From NCBI RefSeq assembly GCF_001482385.1, contig NZ_CP013611.1:1054001-1118000 (forward strand): 64,000 bases of DNA. The letters are read 5' to 3'. Of the stretch, positions 33,549 to 42,554 are shown in pieces. This stretch comes from Pseudoalteromonas rubra (GTDB lineage: Bacteria > Pseudomonadota > Gammaproteobacteria > Enterobacterales > Alteromonadaceae). The notes beneath the pieces were generated by a model. That model did no database searches. It saw only the letters and a list, made by a program, of their open reading frames with translations, and was not told where the DNA came from. Each line of letters begins with the position of its first letter. Position 1 is the stretch's first letter. The position numbers and the translations under genes were made by a program.

Positions 33549-34295
33549 TTATGCTTTTTTATCGACCAATATGCCAAGGCGAACAAACTGACTAAGCGTC
33601 TGGATTGCGCCATTAATCAGGGTCTCTTCGTCAAATTGGCTAAATTGCTCGGCCAGATGTGCAGCCAACCCACCTATGGTTATCCCGGGGTTGACAACAA
33701 TATTTTGGACCAACAATGCCGTCATCGGGTTAGTTTCGATAAATTGTACGTCAAATGCTCTGTCGCGATAAACAATAAAACAATGAGGGCCTGAGGTGCT
33801 CTGGGGCTGATAGTCACAAGTTATCTGATGCACAGGATACTGATAACTTACACTGCGCGCAGCCTGTGCCAGATACAGCCCCGACTGCTCAGACAAAGGC
33901 AGCGGTATTGGCAACTCTGCTTCGGCTTCCTGCACAATCGCAACTTCCAATTCGGTCCATTCATAATGGGCCAGTTCGAGCATAAAAGGCGGATCCGCAG
34001 GTGTAGATGTATACCCTTCTTGCAAAAAGCCCAAAAATTCCCGGCTAATATCCAAAAAGTAAGGAGACAGGCAATCGTGTTGACTAAAAAACGCCCGTAC
34101 CAAAGTTAGCCAGGCTTGTTCATCATAGAGGCTTTTCAGCACCGGAAATGTAGAGGCGACAAATCCTTCAATATTATTGAAAAATAGCTCGCGATAAACT
34201 TGCATGCGCCTGTCTTCAATGTCTTTCGGCGCAGGGTTTTTGCCAGGGTTCTTAATGTGAGCCATAAAATCGGCCTGGATTTGCTGAAATGACAT
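33549..34295 (-). CDS. hvfC: HvfC/BufC-type RiPP maturation partner (DUF2063)
   Basis: A 248-residue soluble protein with the DUF2063 N-domain: [60 protein letters not shown], then SPYFLDISREFLGFL. A less conserved C-terminal domain follows. In hvf and bufferin clusters this protein pairs with the MNIO enzyme HvfB and delivers the precursor peptide. Its ATG shares one base with the hvfB stop (TGATG), indicating translational coupling. The order hvfA-hvfB-hvfC on one strand supports the assignment. Confidence 0.9.
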   Translation of the reverse strand: MSFQQIQADFMAHIKNPGKNPAPKDIEDRRMQVYRELFFNNIEGFVASTFPVLKSLYDEQAWLTLVRAFFSQHDCLSPYFLDISREFLGFLQEGYTSTPADPPFMLELAHYEWTELEVAIVQEAEAELPIPLPLSEQSGLYLAQAARSVSYQYPVHQITCDYQPQSTSGPHCFIVYRDRAFDVQFIETNPMTALLVQNIVVNPGITIGGLAAHLAEQFSQFDEETLINGAIQTLSQFVRLGILVDKKA

Positions 34296-35131
34296 CAGGC
34301 GATCCCTCTATGTGATTTATCCAGACGCTGTAAGGCATGGATCTGATCCACCTCATCCAATAACTGAGGCATAGGGGGAATATTGAAGTCTCGTTCAAGC
34401 AAAGTCGGAAACACACCATGTATGCGATACGCCTCCTGCAATAGCTGCCAGACAGGGTCGCACACTGCATCGCCATGCGTATCGACGAGCAGATCCTCTG
34501 CCTCAACATAATGACCGGCAATGTGGCCATATGCAATCCGCTCACTGGGCATCGCAGCTAGAAATGCGCTGGCATCATAACCATGATTAATTGAGTTAAC
34601 GTAAATATTGTTCACATCCAGCAGCAAATCACAATCAGCTTCTTCCAATACCGCCAGGGTAAAATCCAACTCTGATAATTGCTGACCAGGTGCTGCGTAA
34701 TAGGAGACGTTTTCTACCGCGATACGACGCTCCAGGCGTGCTTGCGCTTCCCGGATCCGTGCAGCGGTATGCATGACGGCTTCTTCAGTAAAAGGGATCG
34801 GCATCAAATCATACATGTGTCCGTCCCCTGAACAATAGCTCAAGTGTTCGCTGTAGCAGCGTATGTTATGTTGGCTAAAAAAAGACTTCAGATCACTGAC
34901 AAACTCGGTATCTAGCGGTGCCGGTGATCCAAGTGATAATGATAAACCATGACAGACAAATGGGTGCCGGGCCGTTAACTCTGAAAACTGAGCAGCGTAT
35001 TTGCCACCGAGCGTCATCCAGTTTTCTGGTGCGACTTCGTAATAGTCTACCTGCTGAGGCGGCGTAGCCAGAATCTCATCCAGCATTTCACGCCTCAGGC
35101 CCATACCCACCATACCAAACGGTTTATTCAT
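34295..35131 (-). CDS. hvfB: MNIO-type RiPP-modifying enzyme HvfB (DUF692)
   Basis: A 278-residue TIM-barrel enzyme of the multinuclear non-heme iron-dependent oxidative (MNIO, formerly DUF692) family: [87 protein letters not shown] and [10 protein letters not shown]. His, Asp and Glu ligands for the iron cluster are present. MNIO enzymes convert precursor Cys in motifs like EGKCG to oxazolone-thioamide or thiooxazole groups. The ATG at 35131 follows AAGGAG by five bases; the in-frame GTG at 35137 is not preferred. Located between the precursor gene and hvfC. Confidence 0.94.
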   Translation of the reverse strand: MNKPFGMVGMGLRREMLDEILATPPQQVDYYEVAPENWMTLGGKYAAQFSELTARHPFVCHGLSLSLGSPAPLDTEFVSDLKSFFSQHNIRCYSEHLSYCSGDGHMYDLMPIPFTEEAVMHTAARIREAQARLERRIAVENVSYYAAPGQQLSELDFTLAVLEEADCDLLLDVNNIYVNSINHGYDASAFLAAMPSERIAYGHIAGHYVEAEDLLVDTHGDAVCDPVWQLLQEAYRIHGVFPTLLERDFNIPPMPQLLDEVDQIHALQRLDKSHRGIA

Positions 35132-35156
35132 TATCACTCCTTAGCCTGATCACAAA

Positions 35157-35591
35157 TTATGCGTGGCCACCGCATTTGCCTTCACCACACTTACCTTCTT
35201 TTTTGGTTTTGCCACCACATTTACCTTCGCCGCATTTGCCTTCTTTTTTACCTTTGGCATCGCCGCCACATTTGCCTTCACCGCATTTGCCTTCTTTTTT
35301 GCCTTTGGCATCGCCGCCACATTTACCTTCGCCGCACTTGCCTTCTTTTTTACCTTTGGCATCGCCGCCACATTTACCTTCGCCGCATTTGCCTTCTTTT
35401 TTACCTTTAGCATCACCGCCACATTTACCTTCGCCGCATTTGCCTTCACCTGCGTCTAACTGATAACCAGCTGTCATCTGCTCAAAGCTAAATGGATTAG
35501 CAGCAGCCTCTGGTGCGCTGAATGTAGCCGCAGTAACGACAGCAGCACCTAATGTCATTGCAAGTGTGTTAGTTTTCTTTACTGATTTCAT
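35157..35591 (-). CDS. hvfA: HvfA-type RiPP precursor with twelve EGKCG cysteines
   Basis: A 144-residue precursor from the ATG at 35591 (GAGAG upstream). A Sec-type signal (MKSVKKTNTLAMTLGAAVVT, cleavage near AAA) and a short leader (NPFSFEQMTAGYQLDAG) precede six near-identical units EGKCGEGKCGGDAKGKK. Each unit has two EGKCG motifs, so there are twelve Cys; the last two units are shortened. MNIO clusters modify such Cys to bind copper or other metals, and the peptide is exported. Twelve modification sites is on the high side. The repeats are also exact at DNA level (51-bp periodicity), so copy number may vary between strains. Confidence 0.92.
   Translation of the reverse strand: MKSVKKTNTLAMTLGAAVVTAATFSAPEAAANPFSFEQMTAGYQLDAGEGKCGEGKCGGDAKGKKEGKCGEGKCGGDAKGKKEGKCGEGKCGGDAKGKKEGKCGEGKCGGDAKGKKEGKCGEGKCGGKTKKEGKCGEGKCGGHA
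35165..35455 (-). repeat. 51-bp coding tandem repeats in hvfA
   Basis: About six imperfect copies of a 51-bp unit encoding the 17-residue EGKCG-EGKCGGDAKGKK block. They differ mainly in third codon positions, which argues for selection on the protein. This is also why long spurious ORFs appear in other frames here. Confidence 0.85.
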
Positions 35592-35756
35592 GTTGTTCTC
35601 TCTCAATCGGTAGCAATAAAAAATGGATGATTCGCTTAGTAGACCACGGACTGAAGATATTTATTTCAGTATTTGAGAAATTTTTATCTCCATTTCCCTA
35701 TTAATAATCTGCTCCTCTCGTATAGAATAGCGCGAATTTTTTCTGGTGCGGTAATA

Positions 35757-36749
35757 ATGAAACTATTTTTGGCCCCGATGGAGGGCGTTGTCGATTTCAA
35801 AATGCGCGAACTACTCACTGATCTCGGTGGGTTCGATATGTGTGTCACTGAGTTTATTCGTGTTGTAGACCTGACACTGCCGCGCCGTGTCTTTGTCCGT
35901 TACTGTCCTGAACTCCTCAATGGCGGTTTAACCCGCGCAGGCACGCCTGTGCGCATTCAGCTGCTTGGCCAGGTGCCCCATGCATTGGCCGCGAATGCCA
36001 GAAAAGCCGTAAAGCTAGGCTCTCACGGTGTTGATCTTAATTTTGGGTGTCCGGCTAAAACGGTCAACAAGAGTAAAGGTGGCGCAGTACTGCTCAAAGC
36101 GCCTGAGCAAATATATCAGATCATTCGCGCTGTTCGCGAAGCGGTACCGCACGAGCATGAAGTCAGTGCCAAAATTCGACTCGGCTTTGACGACGATGCA
36201 AACAGCACCGAAATTGTCGACGCCGTGCAAAGCGCAGGCGCATCCAGTCTGGTGATCCACGCCCGCACCAAACGGGATGGCTATAAGCCACCGGCCTACT
36301 GGGAAAAAATTCCTCCGCTGTTAGAGCGACTGACAATTCCTGTTGTTGCCAATGGCGAAATATGGCAGGTAGAAGACGCCATGCGTTGCCAGCAGCGCAG
36401 CGCCTGCGACAATCTGATGTTAGGCCGCGGCGCCCTGGCAACACCGGATCTAGCCGCCAAGATAAAAGCACACGTCGAAGGACGAGACTACCGTCCACTT
36501 GAGTGGCAGGAAGTGGTTTACCACATATTGCATTCCTCAATGCATCAGGACCCTGAGGTGGGTGAAAAGTACTTTTCCTCACGCACCAAACAGTGGCTAG
36601 GTTACTTAAAGTTACAGTATCCTCAGGCTCATACCTTATTCGATGAAATAAAACGTCTGAAAAGCAAAGATGACGTGGTATCCGTGCTGGATAAATACGC
36701 AAAGTCCCCGCTGCTTGATTCAAATCATAACAATGAGCCGACTGCCTAA
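35757..36749 (+). CDS. dusC: tRNA-dihydrouridine(16) synthase DusC
   Basis: A 330-residue flavoenzyme reducing U16 in tRNA. From the ATG at 35757 the chain begins MKLFLAPMEGVVDFKMRELL, the FMN-binding start of DusC; an upstream extension is not conserved. Other hallmarks are VRIQLLGQVPHALAANA, DLNFGCPAKTVNKSKGGAVL with the catalytic Cys, KIRLGFDDDANS, IHARTKRDGYKPPAYW and VVANGEIW. The Arg/Cys arrangement fits the DusC rather than DusA or DusB class. It is followed 35 bases later by a DksA-like gene. Confidence 0.94.
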   Translation: MKLFLAPMEGVVDFKMRELLTDLGGFDMCVTEFIRVVDLTLPRRVFVRYCPELLNGGLTRAGTPVRIQLLGQVPHALAANARKAVKLGSHGVDLNFGCPAKTVNKSKGGAVLLKAPEQIYQIIRAVREAVPHEHEVSAKIRLGFDDDANSTEIVDAVQSAGASSLVIHARTKRDGYKPPAYWEKIPPLLERLTIPVVANGEIWQVEDAMRCQQRSACDNLMLGRGALATPDLAAKIKAHVEGRDYRPLEWQEVVYHILHSSMHQDPEVGEKYFSSRTKQWLGYLKLQYPQAHTLFDEIKRLKSKDDVVSVLDKYAKSPLLDSNHNNEPTA

Positions 36750-36784
36750 TAGATAATGGATGCTCAGAAAAGGAGAAGAGCGCC

Positions 36785-37138
36785 ATGAATGAGAATTTAA
36801 AGAATCACTATCAGGTAAAACTGCAGGCTGAGCTCGACCAGATCCGACACGAGTTTCTTGCGGATTTGAAGCAAGCCAGTAACCATGCGACCGAGGCGTT
36901 GATCAGCACACTACAGTCAGCGCCACCACACGAATGGGTCGATATCGCGACTGACAGGATCTGTCCGGGTCAATTTCCGAACTTTGAACGCCTGGTCAAA
37001 GTAGAAGCCGCGATTTGCCAGATGGACATAGGCCAGTTTGGCTACTGCTGCGACTGTGAGAAAAAAATTGAAGACACCCTGCTCGCTGTTGACCCAGCCG
37101 CACAAAGGTGCCTTGAGTGCCTGGCTAAGCAGAAGTAA
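36785..37138 (+). CDS. TraR/DksA-type zinc-finger protein
   Basis: A 117-residue protein with an N-terminal coiled coil (about 1-45) and a C-terminal C4 zinc finger: FGYCCDCEKKIE and AAQRCLECLAKQK. The layout is that of small DksA/TraR relatives which enter the RNA-polymerase secondary channel. The acidic tip Asp pair of DksA is not evident, so polymerase regulation is not assured. Likely co-transcribed with dusC (35-base gap, AAAAGGAGAAGAG before the ATG). Its last 14 bases overlap the 3' end of the convergent lipoprotein gene. Confidence 0.85.
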   Translation: MNENLKNHYQVKLQAELDQIRHEFLADLKQASNHATEALISTLQSAPPHEWVDIATDRICPGQFPNFERLVKVEAAICQMDIGQFGYCCDCEKKIEDTLLAVDPAAQRCLECLAKQK

Positions 37139-38153
37139 TTTGGTTTAACAGCGCAAAGCTGGTTGCAGGAAAGAAAAGGATATTCTTTAACACAACAAAG
37201 GCCTGGTCTTCATTCAGCGCTAACCTAGATTGCAGTGCCAACAGTGCTTGCTTTTGCGACCAAGCAAAGTAATGAACCCCCAAATCCACTTCCATCATGA
37301 CTGTGGCGAATTGAAGTTCGCCTTTAGTCCACTTGGTGTCACATTGACTGGCAGTTTGGCGCAAAGATACGAATTGGTCCCGCCAGTTTAAACCCGCAGC
37401 TTTATCGCACTTAGCCAGCAACTGATGTACCAAAGGTTCACTGGTCTTGTAATTCAACTGTACCATAACGTCCCTGGTATTACTTGTGACACTCTGTAAT
37501 TCACTCAACAAGGATTCAGGCGCATTAACAGTGCCACTATAGAAATTGAGCTTGCTCTGATACCACTCTTTACCGTTCGGCAGCTGGTACATACCCAGTG
37601 ACGATCTGACCCGATAACTTTCCAAATACTTCATCAGCTGCCGCGCAGCTTGTGATTGTCTGGTTACCTCAGGCGTAAGATGTTCAAGTAACTGATTTCT
37701 TTCTAACCGGTTAAGGACTATTTTACTTTCCCGGGCTTCGTTAAGACGTGACTCTACATATCCGTACCAGGTATCCAATTGAGAAGACGACACACCTTGC
37801 AATTTTGCAACCTTGGGGAGATTAATATGTACCGGCCAGGGTAAAAAGCGTTCAGGGTATCTCTGCTGTATGCTCAGATACTGAGCTTCCTGCACCGCCA
37901 CTTCCCCGAAGCTAGTCAGATCTGCGCGCAACAAAAGATCGTGACGTTTTCTCAAATAAAGTTCAGTAAAAGGCAATCCGGCAAACTCATTCTCAGCCAA
38001 GACCTGTAACTGACTTGTTGATGAAAACCAATTAAGTTGTTTGAGCTGCGCAGACAACTCTGTGTAAGGGAGGTTTACTTGCGGTTCAGTACAGCCGCTC
38101 ATCATAGTCAACAGCACAAGTGCTGAGGACACATAACGCCGAGAGGTTTTCAT
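37125..38153 (-). CDS. Lipoprotein, possibly DUF885-related
   Basis: A 342-residue protein with a lipobox (LTMMSGC, Cys21), mostly helical. The segment LGMYQLPNGKEWYQSKLNFY recalls the conserved core of DUF885 proteins (GMYxLPDGxxWY), but it is much shorter than those (usually near 600 residues) and their His-Glu metal motif is not seen. It may be a degenerate or trimmed relative with a binding role. It overlaps the convergent DksA-like gene by 14 bases. The family link is tentative. Confidence 0.55.
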   Translation of the reverse strand: MKTSRRYVSSALVLLTMMSGCTEPQVNLPYTELSAQLKQLNWFSSTSQLQVLAENEFAGLPFTELYLRKRHDLLLRADLTSFGEVAVQEAQYLSIQQRYPERFLPWPVHINLPKVAKLQGVSSSQLDTWYGYVESRLNEARESKIVLNRLERNQLLEHLTPEVTRQSQAARQLMKYLESYRVRSSLGMYQLPNGKEWYQSKLNFYSGTVNAPESLLSELQSVTSNTRDVMVQLNYKTSEPLVHQLLAKCDKAAGLNWRDQFVSLRQTASQCDTKWTKGELQFATVMMEVDLGVHYFAWSQKQALLALQSRLALNEDQAFVVLKNILFFPATSFALLNQITSA

Positions 38154-38323
38154 GTCGGTTTATCCACTTTGTTTCACGTTGCAGATATGCACTAGGCACA
38201 GCTGATCCCAATCGGGTTAGATTATAACAAAGATAAGGAGAGGTTTTAGTACTTAAATCAGTGTACTAAGGTCGAGAATAGCACTGTTGATGACAGCGTT
38301 AGGTGAGCTGGGGCTATAAAAGC

Positions 38324-38347
38324 AAAAAGCCCCTTGCGGGGCTTTTT
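38324..38347. terminator. Terminator of the TonB cluster
   Basis: AAAAAGCCCC-TTGC-GGGGCTTTTT, a perfect 10-bp stem with T-runs on both strands. It lies five bases past the stop of the TPR gene. Confidence 0.92.
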
Positions 38348-38351
38348 CGAC

Positions 38352-39614
38352 TTAAAGGCTGATGCCTTTACGCTGTGCTTTCTCTTTGATGAAAGAGGCC
38401 CAGCTGCGAGCAAATTTGCGTGTTCTAGGATCTTCCTGAGCCTTAACAATCGCAGTATATGCTTGCTTATACTTTTCCTGATAGAGGTAAGCTTCCGCTA
38501 AGTCTGAGTAGATTGTACCTTTTTTCTTAGAACCCAGTTCCAGCGCTTTGTTCAAACGAACAACGGCTGCGTTGTACTGTTGGTCCTGAAGTAACAAACT
38601 ACCGGCTTTACGGTATAATTCAGCATCTTCGTCGAACTTTGCAGCTTCTTCATAGTACTTAGCAGCATCACTGATGTGCTTAGCCTGATGGTAGTAGCTG
38701 GCAATTGCCGTTACGTTTTGCTTAGTGCGCTTAACCTTCTCCTCTTTGACCGACTTTTCCATCACCTTGGCGGCTTTGTATGGAATTTCGTTCAATGAGT
38801 AGTAGCTGCTCAGAATTTTATAATGGTTTTCTTTTTCAAAATAACCATTCTTATAAGCCACTTCCATCACGGTCTGACCTTTTTTATAGTCTTCCGTTTG
38901 CATATAGAAGGAGCCCAACTGAGTCCACATTTTCGGGTCTTCAGGGAATAATTTCACCAGCTCTTCAGCCACCTTTACGGCGTTTTTAAACTGCTTAAGC
39001 TCAAAGTAAGAACCAATTTTAAGCATGTAGAATGACTTATTCGGTTCTTCTTTGTTTAACGCAATTGCCTGGTCCGCAGGCTCAATCACATCTCTGAACT
39101 GCTTGAGTTCATAGTTTGCTTGAGCAATACGGCCATACACTTTAGCGTCTTGTTCGCCAGTGAAATCCATCCAGTCGTAGTAAGCTTTCTTGGCACCGTC
39201 GTACTGCTCAGTACCAATCAGAAGGTCACCCAACAACTTGATAAGATCGCCCTGATCTTTAAAGTTCAACACATCTGGTGCAATCGCCTGACGGATGTAC
39301 TTAATTGCTGTTTGATACTCTTCTTTCTGAGCATACAAGTTACCCAGGTAACGGTTTACCGTAGCGCGGTCGAAATCATCAGACGCGTCGATCTCAAGCA
39401 ATAATGCAATTGCTTCATCAACTTTGTCTTCGTTATATAAATCAAACGCTTTGATAACCTTTTTACCTACTCGCTCACCCATAACCTTGGTTTTGGCATT
39501 TTTACGCGCTTCGATCTTTGCAGGATCTGGAGCGGCAAACGCGGCAGTGCTTAAAGCACCGCCAGCCAAAGACATCATCAGAGCAAGAGCTGTTGCTTTA
39601 GACATTTGCTTCAT
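38352..39614 (-). CDS. TPR protein of the TonB energising cluster
   Basis: A 420-residue exported protein with signal peptide 1-27 (ALSTAAFA). Tetratricopeptide-type helices run from about residue 50 to 410 (YLGNLYAQKEEYQTAIKYIR, LGSFYMQTEDYKKGQTVMEV and others). It is the last gene of the cluster DUF3450-exbB-exbB-exbD-tonB-TPR, a recurring order in Vibrio-like and Alteromonadales genomes. A periplasmic TPR scaffold may help TonB or the energising complex contact receptors. Twelve bases downstream of tonB. Confidence 0.88.
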   Translation of the reverse strand: MKQMSKATALALMMSLAGGALSTAAFAAPDPAKIEARKNAKTKVMGERVGKKVIKAFDLYNEDKVDEAIALLLEIDASDDFDRATVNRYLGNLYAQKEEYQTAIKYIRQAIAPDVLNFKDQGDLIKLLGDLLIGTEQYDGAKKAYYDWMDFTGEQDAKVYGRIAQANYELKQFRDVIEPADQAIALNKEEPNKSFYMLKIGSYFELKQFKNAVKVAEELVKLFPEDPKMWTQLGSFYMQTEDYKKGQTVMEVAYKNGYFEKENHYKILSSYYSLNEIPYKAAKVMEKSVKEEKVKRTKQNVTAIASYYHQAKHISDAAKYYEEAAKFDEDAELYRKAGSLLLQDQQYNAAVVRLNKALELGSKKKGTIYSDLAEAYLYQEKYKQAYTAIVKAQEDPRTRKFARSWASFIKEKAQRKGISL

Positions 39615-39626
39615 ACCTTACTCCTA

Positions 39627-40244
39627 TTAGTCTTGGTTAAGTTTAAAGTCGAGTTGTACAGTAATACCTGGTTGTTTCTGAGGCTTACCATCAACGATTT
39701 TAGGTCTGTACTTCCATTTGCGAAGCGCACGTTTTGCTTCACGGTTGAAAATACGCTTTGGTTCAGCATCGATGATCTCAATGTCATCTACACCGCCCAG
39801 CTCATTGATAGTAAAGCGCAGCTGTACCCAGCCCTCTTTACCATCACGCGCTGCTTGAGGCGGATACTTAGGTTCGATACGAACGATAGGTGTTGCTTCA
39901 CCGTCACGACCGAAATCACCAGGACCACTTAAACCACCAGCTGTGCCACCGATGTCGATGCTAGGCATGTTAAAGCCAATTGCACCTGCATTTGGGTTAG
40001 CATTCTCAGGCTGAGGCGGCTGCGGTTTAGGCGGCTGCTTTGGCGGTGGAGGAGGTGGAGGCGGTACACGCTTCCTCTCCTGCACATCTGATTCAGGCGG
40101 ATTCGACATAATCTCGACTATGATCTCTTCCTTCTTGTTATCAGCCCTATCCGCTCCTCCTGAGATTAGATAGGACATAAAGAAGAATAAGCCGAAGGTT
40201 ACTGCCCCACCTGCAAGAAGTGAAAACAGAAATCGAATCATCAC
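39627..40244 (-). CDS. tonB: TonB energy-transducing protein
   Basis: A 205-residue TonB of the short TonB2 type. It has an N-terminal anchor (FLFSLLAGGAVTFGLFFFMS), a proline-rich span (RVPPPPPPPPKQPPKPQPPQ, about residues 60-80) and a C-terminal domain (RIEPKYPPQAARDGKEGWVQ ... ALRKWKYRPKIVDG) that grips the TonB box of receptors. The ATG overlaps the exbD stop (ATGA), so translation is coupled. It probably powers receptors such as the one at 2286. Confidence 0.95.
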   Translation of the reverse strand: MMIRFLFSLLAGGAVTFGLFFFMSYLISGGADRADNKKEEIIVEIMSNPPESDVQERKRVPPPPPPPPKQPPKPQPPQPENANPNAGAIGFNMPSIDIGGTAGGLSGPGDFGRDGEATPIVRIEPKYPPQAARDGKEGWVQLRFTINELGGVDDIEIIDAEPKRIFNREAKRALRKWKYRPKIVDGKPQKQPGITVQLDFKLNQD

Positions 40245-40645
40245 TTAGCTCCAGCTATTGAAATCTTCAAGGCGTCGTCAGTTGCCTTAATCTGGTCCAT
40301 TACCTTAACAACTACACCGTGTTTCGCGCCTTTATCCGCCTGGATAATAACGGTCTCGGTTTGTTGCTCAGCTAACAGATTTTCAAGGTTCGCACTTACA
40401 CGCTCAACATCAACCTGACGCTTGTCCATCCAGATCTCACCGTTTTCACGGATAGCGATAAAGATGTTCGCATTCTTAGTTTGTTGTGCCTGCGCAGCTT
40501 TTGGCTTTTTAACTTCAATACCGGCCTCTTTAACAAAAGAGGTAGTAACGATGAAGAAGATCAACATGATGAATACGATGTCAAGCATCGGGGTCATGTC
40601 TACTGCTGCTTCTTCTTCCTCACGAAAACGTTGTTTACGTGCCAT
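40241..40645 (-). CDS. exbD: ExbD biopolymer transport protein
   Basis: A 134-residue ExbD with one membrane helix (MTPMLDIVFIMLIFFIVTTS) holding the proton-conducting Asp. A periplasmic domain with the usual end (IQADKGAKHGVVVKVMDQIK) follows. It forms the proton channel with ExbB. Fourteen bases after exbB, four-base overlap with tonB. Confidence 0.95.
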   Translation of the reverse strand: MARKQRFREEEEAAVDMTPMLDIVFIMLIFFIVTTSFVKEAGIEVKKPKAAQAQQTKNANIFIAIRENGEIWMDKRQVDVERVSANLENLLAEQQTETVIIQADKGAKHGVVVKVMDQIKATDDALKISIAGAK

Positions 40646-40659
40646 AATAAAATCTCTCT

Positions 40660-41184
40660 CTAGTGATGTGGCAAGCTATCAATTAGTTTTTCTTTAGCCA
40701 TCTTAGCTCTCGCTTCAAGACGGGTGCTAAAGAATACACCTGATAGTGCCGCAACCATTCCAGCCATTGTTGGTATCGTTGCCATTGAGATGCCTGAGGC
40801 CATCAATCGAGGGTTACCTGTACCTTGTGTAGCCATGGTTTCGAATACCGAAATCATACCTGTTACTGTACCGAGTAGACCGATTAACGGACACATTGCA
40901 ACCAATGTTTTGATAATCAACATGCGCTCATCTAATTTTTCAGACGCTTCAGAAATCCATGCATCGCGGATTCTGTGTGCGTACCAAGATGTAGTATCTT
41001 GGCGGGCATCCCATCTGCTTACAATCCCCTTTTTAATTTTAGGAAATTCAGCCAATAGGAACCAATAGCGCTCAATCATTAATACCCACATTAGAAAGAG
41101 TGCTATCGCGACCACGTATAATACATCGCCGCCTGTAGCAACAAAATCCCTGATAGATTCCCACGTCTCCACCAGGACTAGCAT
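40660..41184 (-). CDS. exbB: ExbB proton-channel protein (short form)
   Basis: A 174-residue MotA/TolQ/ExbB protein with three membrane segments. The family core is LVAMCPLIGLLGTVTGMISVF and the last helix IPTMAGMVAALSGVFFSTRL. It is the ExbB2-type partner of ExbD. The stop of the long ExbB paralogue and its ATG share one base, indicating coupling. Confidence 0.94.
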   Translation of the reverse strand: MLVLVETWESIRDFVATGGDVLYVVAIALFLMWVLMIERYWFLLAEFPKIKKGIVSRWDARQDTTSWYAHRIRDAWISEASEKLDERMLIIKTLVAMCPLIGLLGTVTGMISVFETMATQGTGNPRLMASGISMATIPTMAGMVAALSGVFFSTRLEARAKMAKEKLIDSLPHH

Positions 41185-42548
41185 TATGCTCTCTCCTTCT
41201 CCGCGTGCGCAGCAACGATACCCGCGCTTTGCTCGTCAAGAATGTGTAGGATAGATTTACTACGACCCGCAACGATAGCGTGAAGTAGGATTAACGGTAG
41301 CGCAGCAATTAGACCAAGCGCAGTAGTAACAAGAGCTAGAGAGATGTTACCTGCCATGATCTTCGGATCACCAGTACCAAATAGTGTGATTGATTCGAAC
41401 GTCAAGATCATACCAACAACCGTACCTAGTAGACCTAGTAGCGGTGCGATAGCTGCAAGGATCTTGATGATGTTGATACCAGCTTCGATGCGAGGCGTTT
41501 CACGTAGAATTGCTTCGTCAAGTTTAAGCTCAAGGTTTTCAACGTCTTGGTTCTTGTTGTCATGATACACTTTCAAGATACGACCCAGTGGGTTGCTGTC
41601 ACTTGGGTTGTTAGCGTTCTTGATTTGCGCCTTGATCTTCGCACCAACCAGCATTAGGTCTAGGAAACGAACAACTGCGATTAACGCACCAAGAGCCAAC
41701 AATGCAGTGATGATGTAACCTACTGTGTCACCCTGGTGCCAACGTTCTTCAACAGTTGCACGCTGAGTGTTCAGACGTAGGATAGCACCACGCGTTGGGT
41801 CAACAACGAAAGGTGTGTACTGGTTAGCAGACGTGCTCAGAAGATCAGCAACAGTTGCCAGAACGTCTGAAGAAGGTTGCTTACCTAAAGGTACGATTTG
41901 TTTGTTTTCTGCATCGTAAACAACGTAGCCGTCTTTAGTTACCAGGTTGAAGTTACCAACACGCGTTACTTGTTTAACATTGATGTCGCCGCTTAGTTCT
42001 GCTACTTCAGATTCGAACGTAGAGATCTTTGCAGACTCAGTCATTTCAGTTTGGAAAGCAATCCAAAGCTCTTCCAACTCGCGAGTAGTTGGTAGTTCTT
42101 TAGCAGCTGCCAGTGAACGAAGTACTTCTGAACGTCCAGGCTTTTCAGCACTGATGATTGACGCTTCGATAGCACCGATTGCTTCAGCAGCGTTACGACG
42201 TACCACACCGAACATCTCACCCAGGGTACCCTGCGCGTTAAGTAGTTCAGTTTCTTTTTCAGCAAGTGTTACTTCGTTTTGCTTGAATTCCTTGTTAAGA
42301 CGCTCACCACGTGCTTTTTCAGCAGCAAGGTCACGCTTAGCTTTGTTCAGCAAAGCTTGCTTGTCAGCACGATCTGACAGGAACTCTTGTTCGCGAGCTT
42401 TGTTGATTTTACCTTCAGAGATACGGTTCTGCTTTACTTGCTCAAGGATTTTATCCAGAGACTCAGTGCTTGCATGTGCGTTCAACGCGCCACCAGCAGA
42501 AACTGTTAATGCTGCAGCAACGGCAAAACCTTTAAATAGTTTCTTCAT
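41184..42548 (-). CDS. Long ExbB-like protein (TtpC type)
   Basis: A 454-residue protein with a signal peptide (1-26). A periplasmic coiled-coil region follows (about 30-120; RADKQALLNKAKRDLAAEKA), then a C-terminal MotA/TolQ/ExbB channel domain (from about 285; IIKILAAIAPLLGLLGTVVG). This matches TtpC, the extra component of Vibrio TonB2 systems needed for full receptor energisation. Two ExbB-type proteins in one cluster are normal for this system. Confidence 0.92.
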   Translation of the reverse strand: MKKLFKGFAVAAALTVSAGGALNAHASTESLDKILEQVKQNRISEGKINKAREQEFLSDRADKQALLNKAKRDLAAEKARGERLNKEFKQNEVTLAEKETELLNAQGTLGEMFGVVRRNAAEAIGAIEASIISAEKPGRSEVLRSLAAAKELPTTRELEELWIAFQTEMTESAKISTFESEVAELSGDINVKQVTRVGNFNLVTKDGYVVYDAENKQIVPLGKQPSSDVLATVADLLSTSANQYTPFVVDPTRGAILRLNTQRATVEERWHQGDTVGYIITALLALGALIAVVRFLDLMLVGAKIKAQIKNANNPSDSNPLGRILKVYHDNKNQDVENLELKLDEAILRETPRIEAGINIIKILAAIAPLLGLLGTVVGMILTFESITLFGTGDPKIMAGNISLALVTTALGLIAALPLILLHAIVAGRSKSILHILDEQSAGIVAAHAEKERA

Positions 42549-42554
42549 GTTTTA

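Noticed and set aside
35159..35463. Several long ORFs in other frames and strands across the hvfA repeats
   Set aside because: They arise from the repeated low-complexity coding sequence. Only the minus-strand EGKCG frame has a signal peptide, Shine-Dalgarno and RiPP context.
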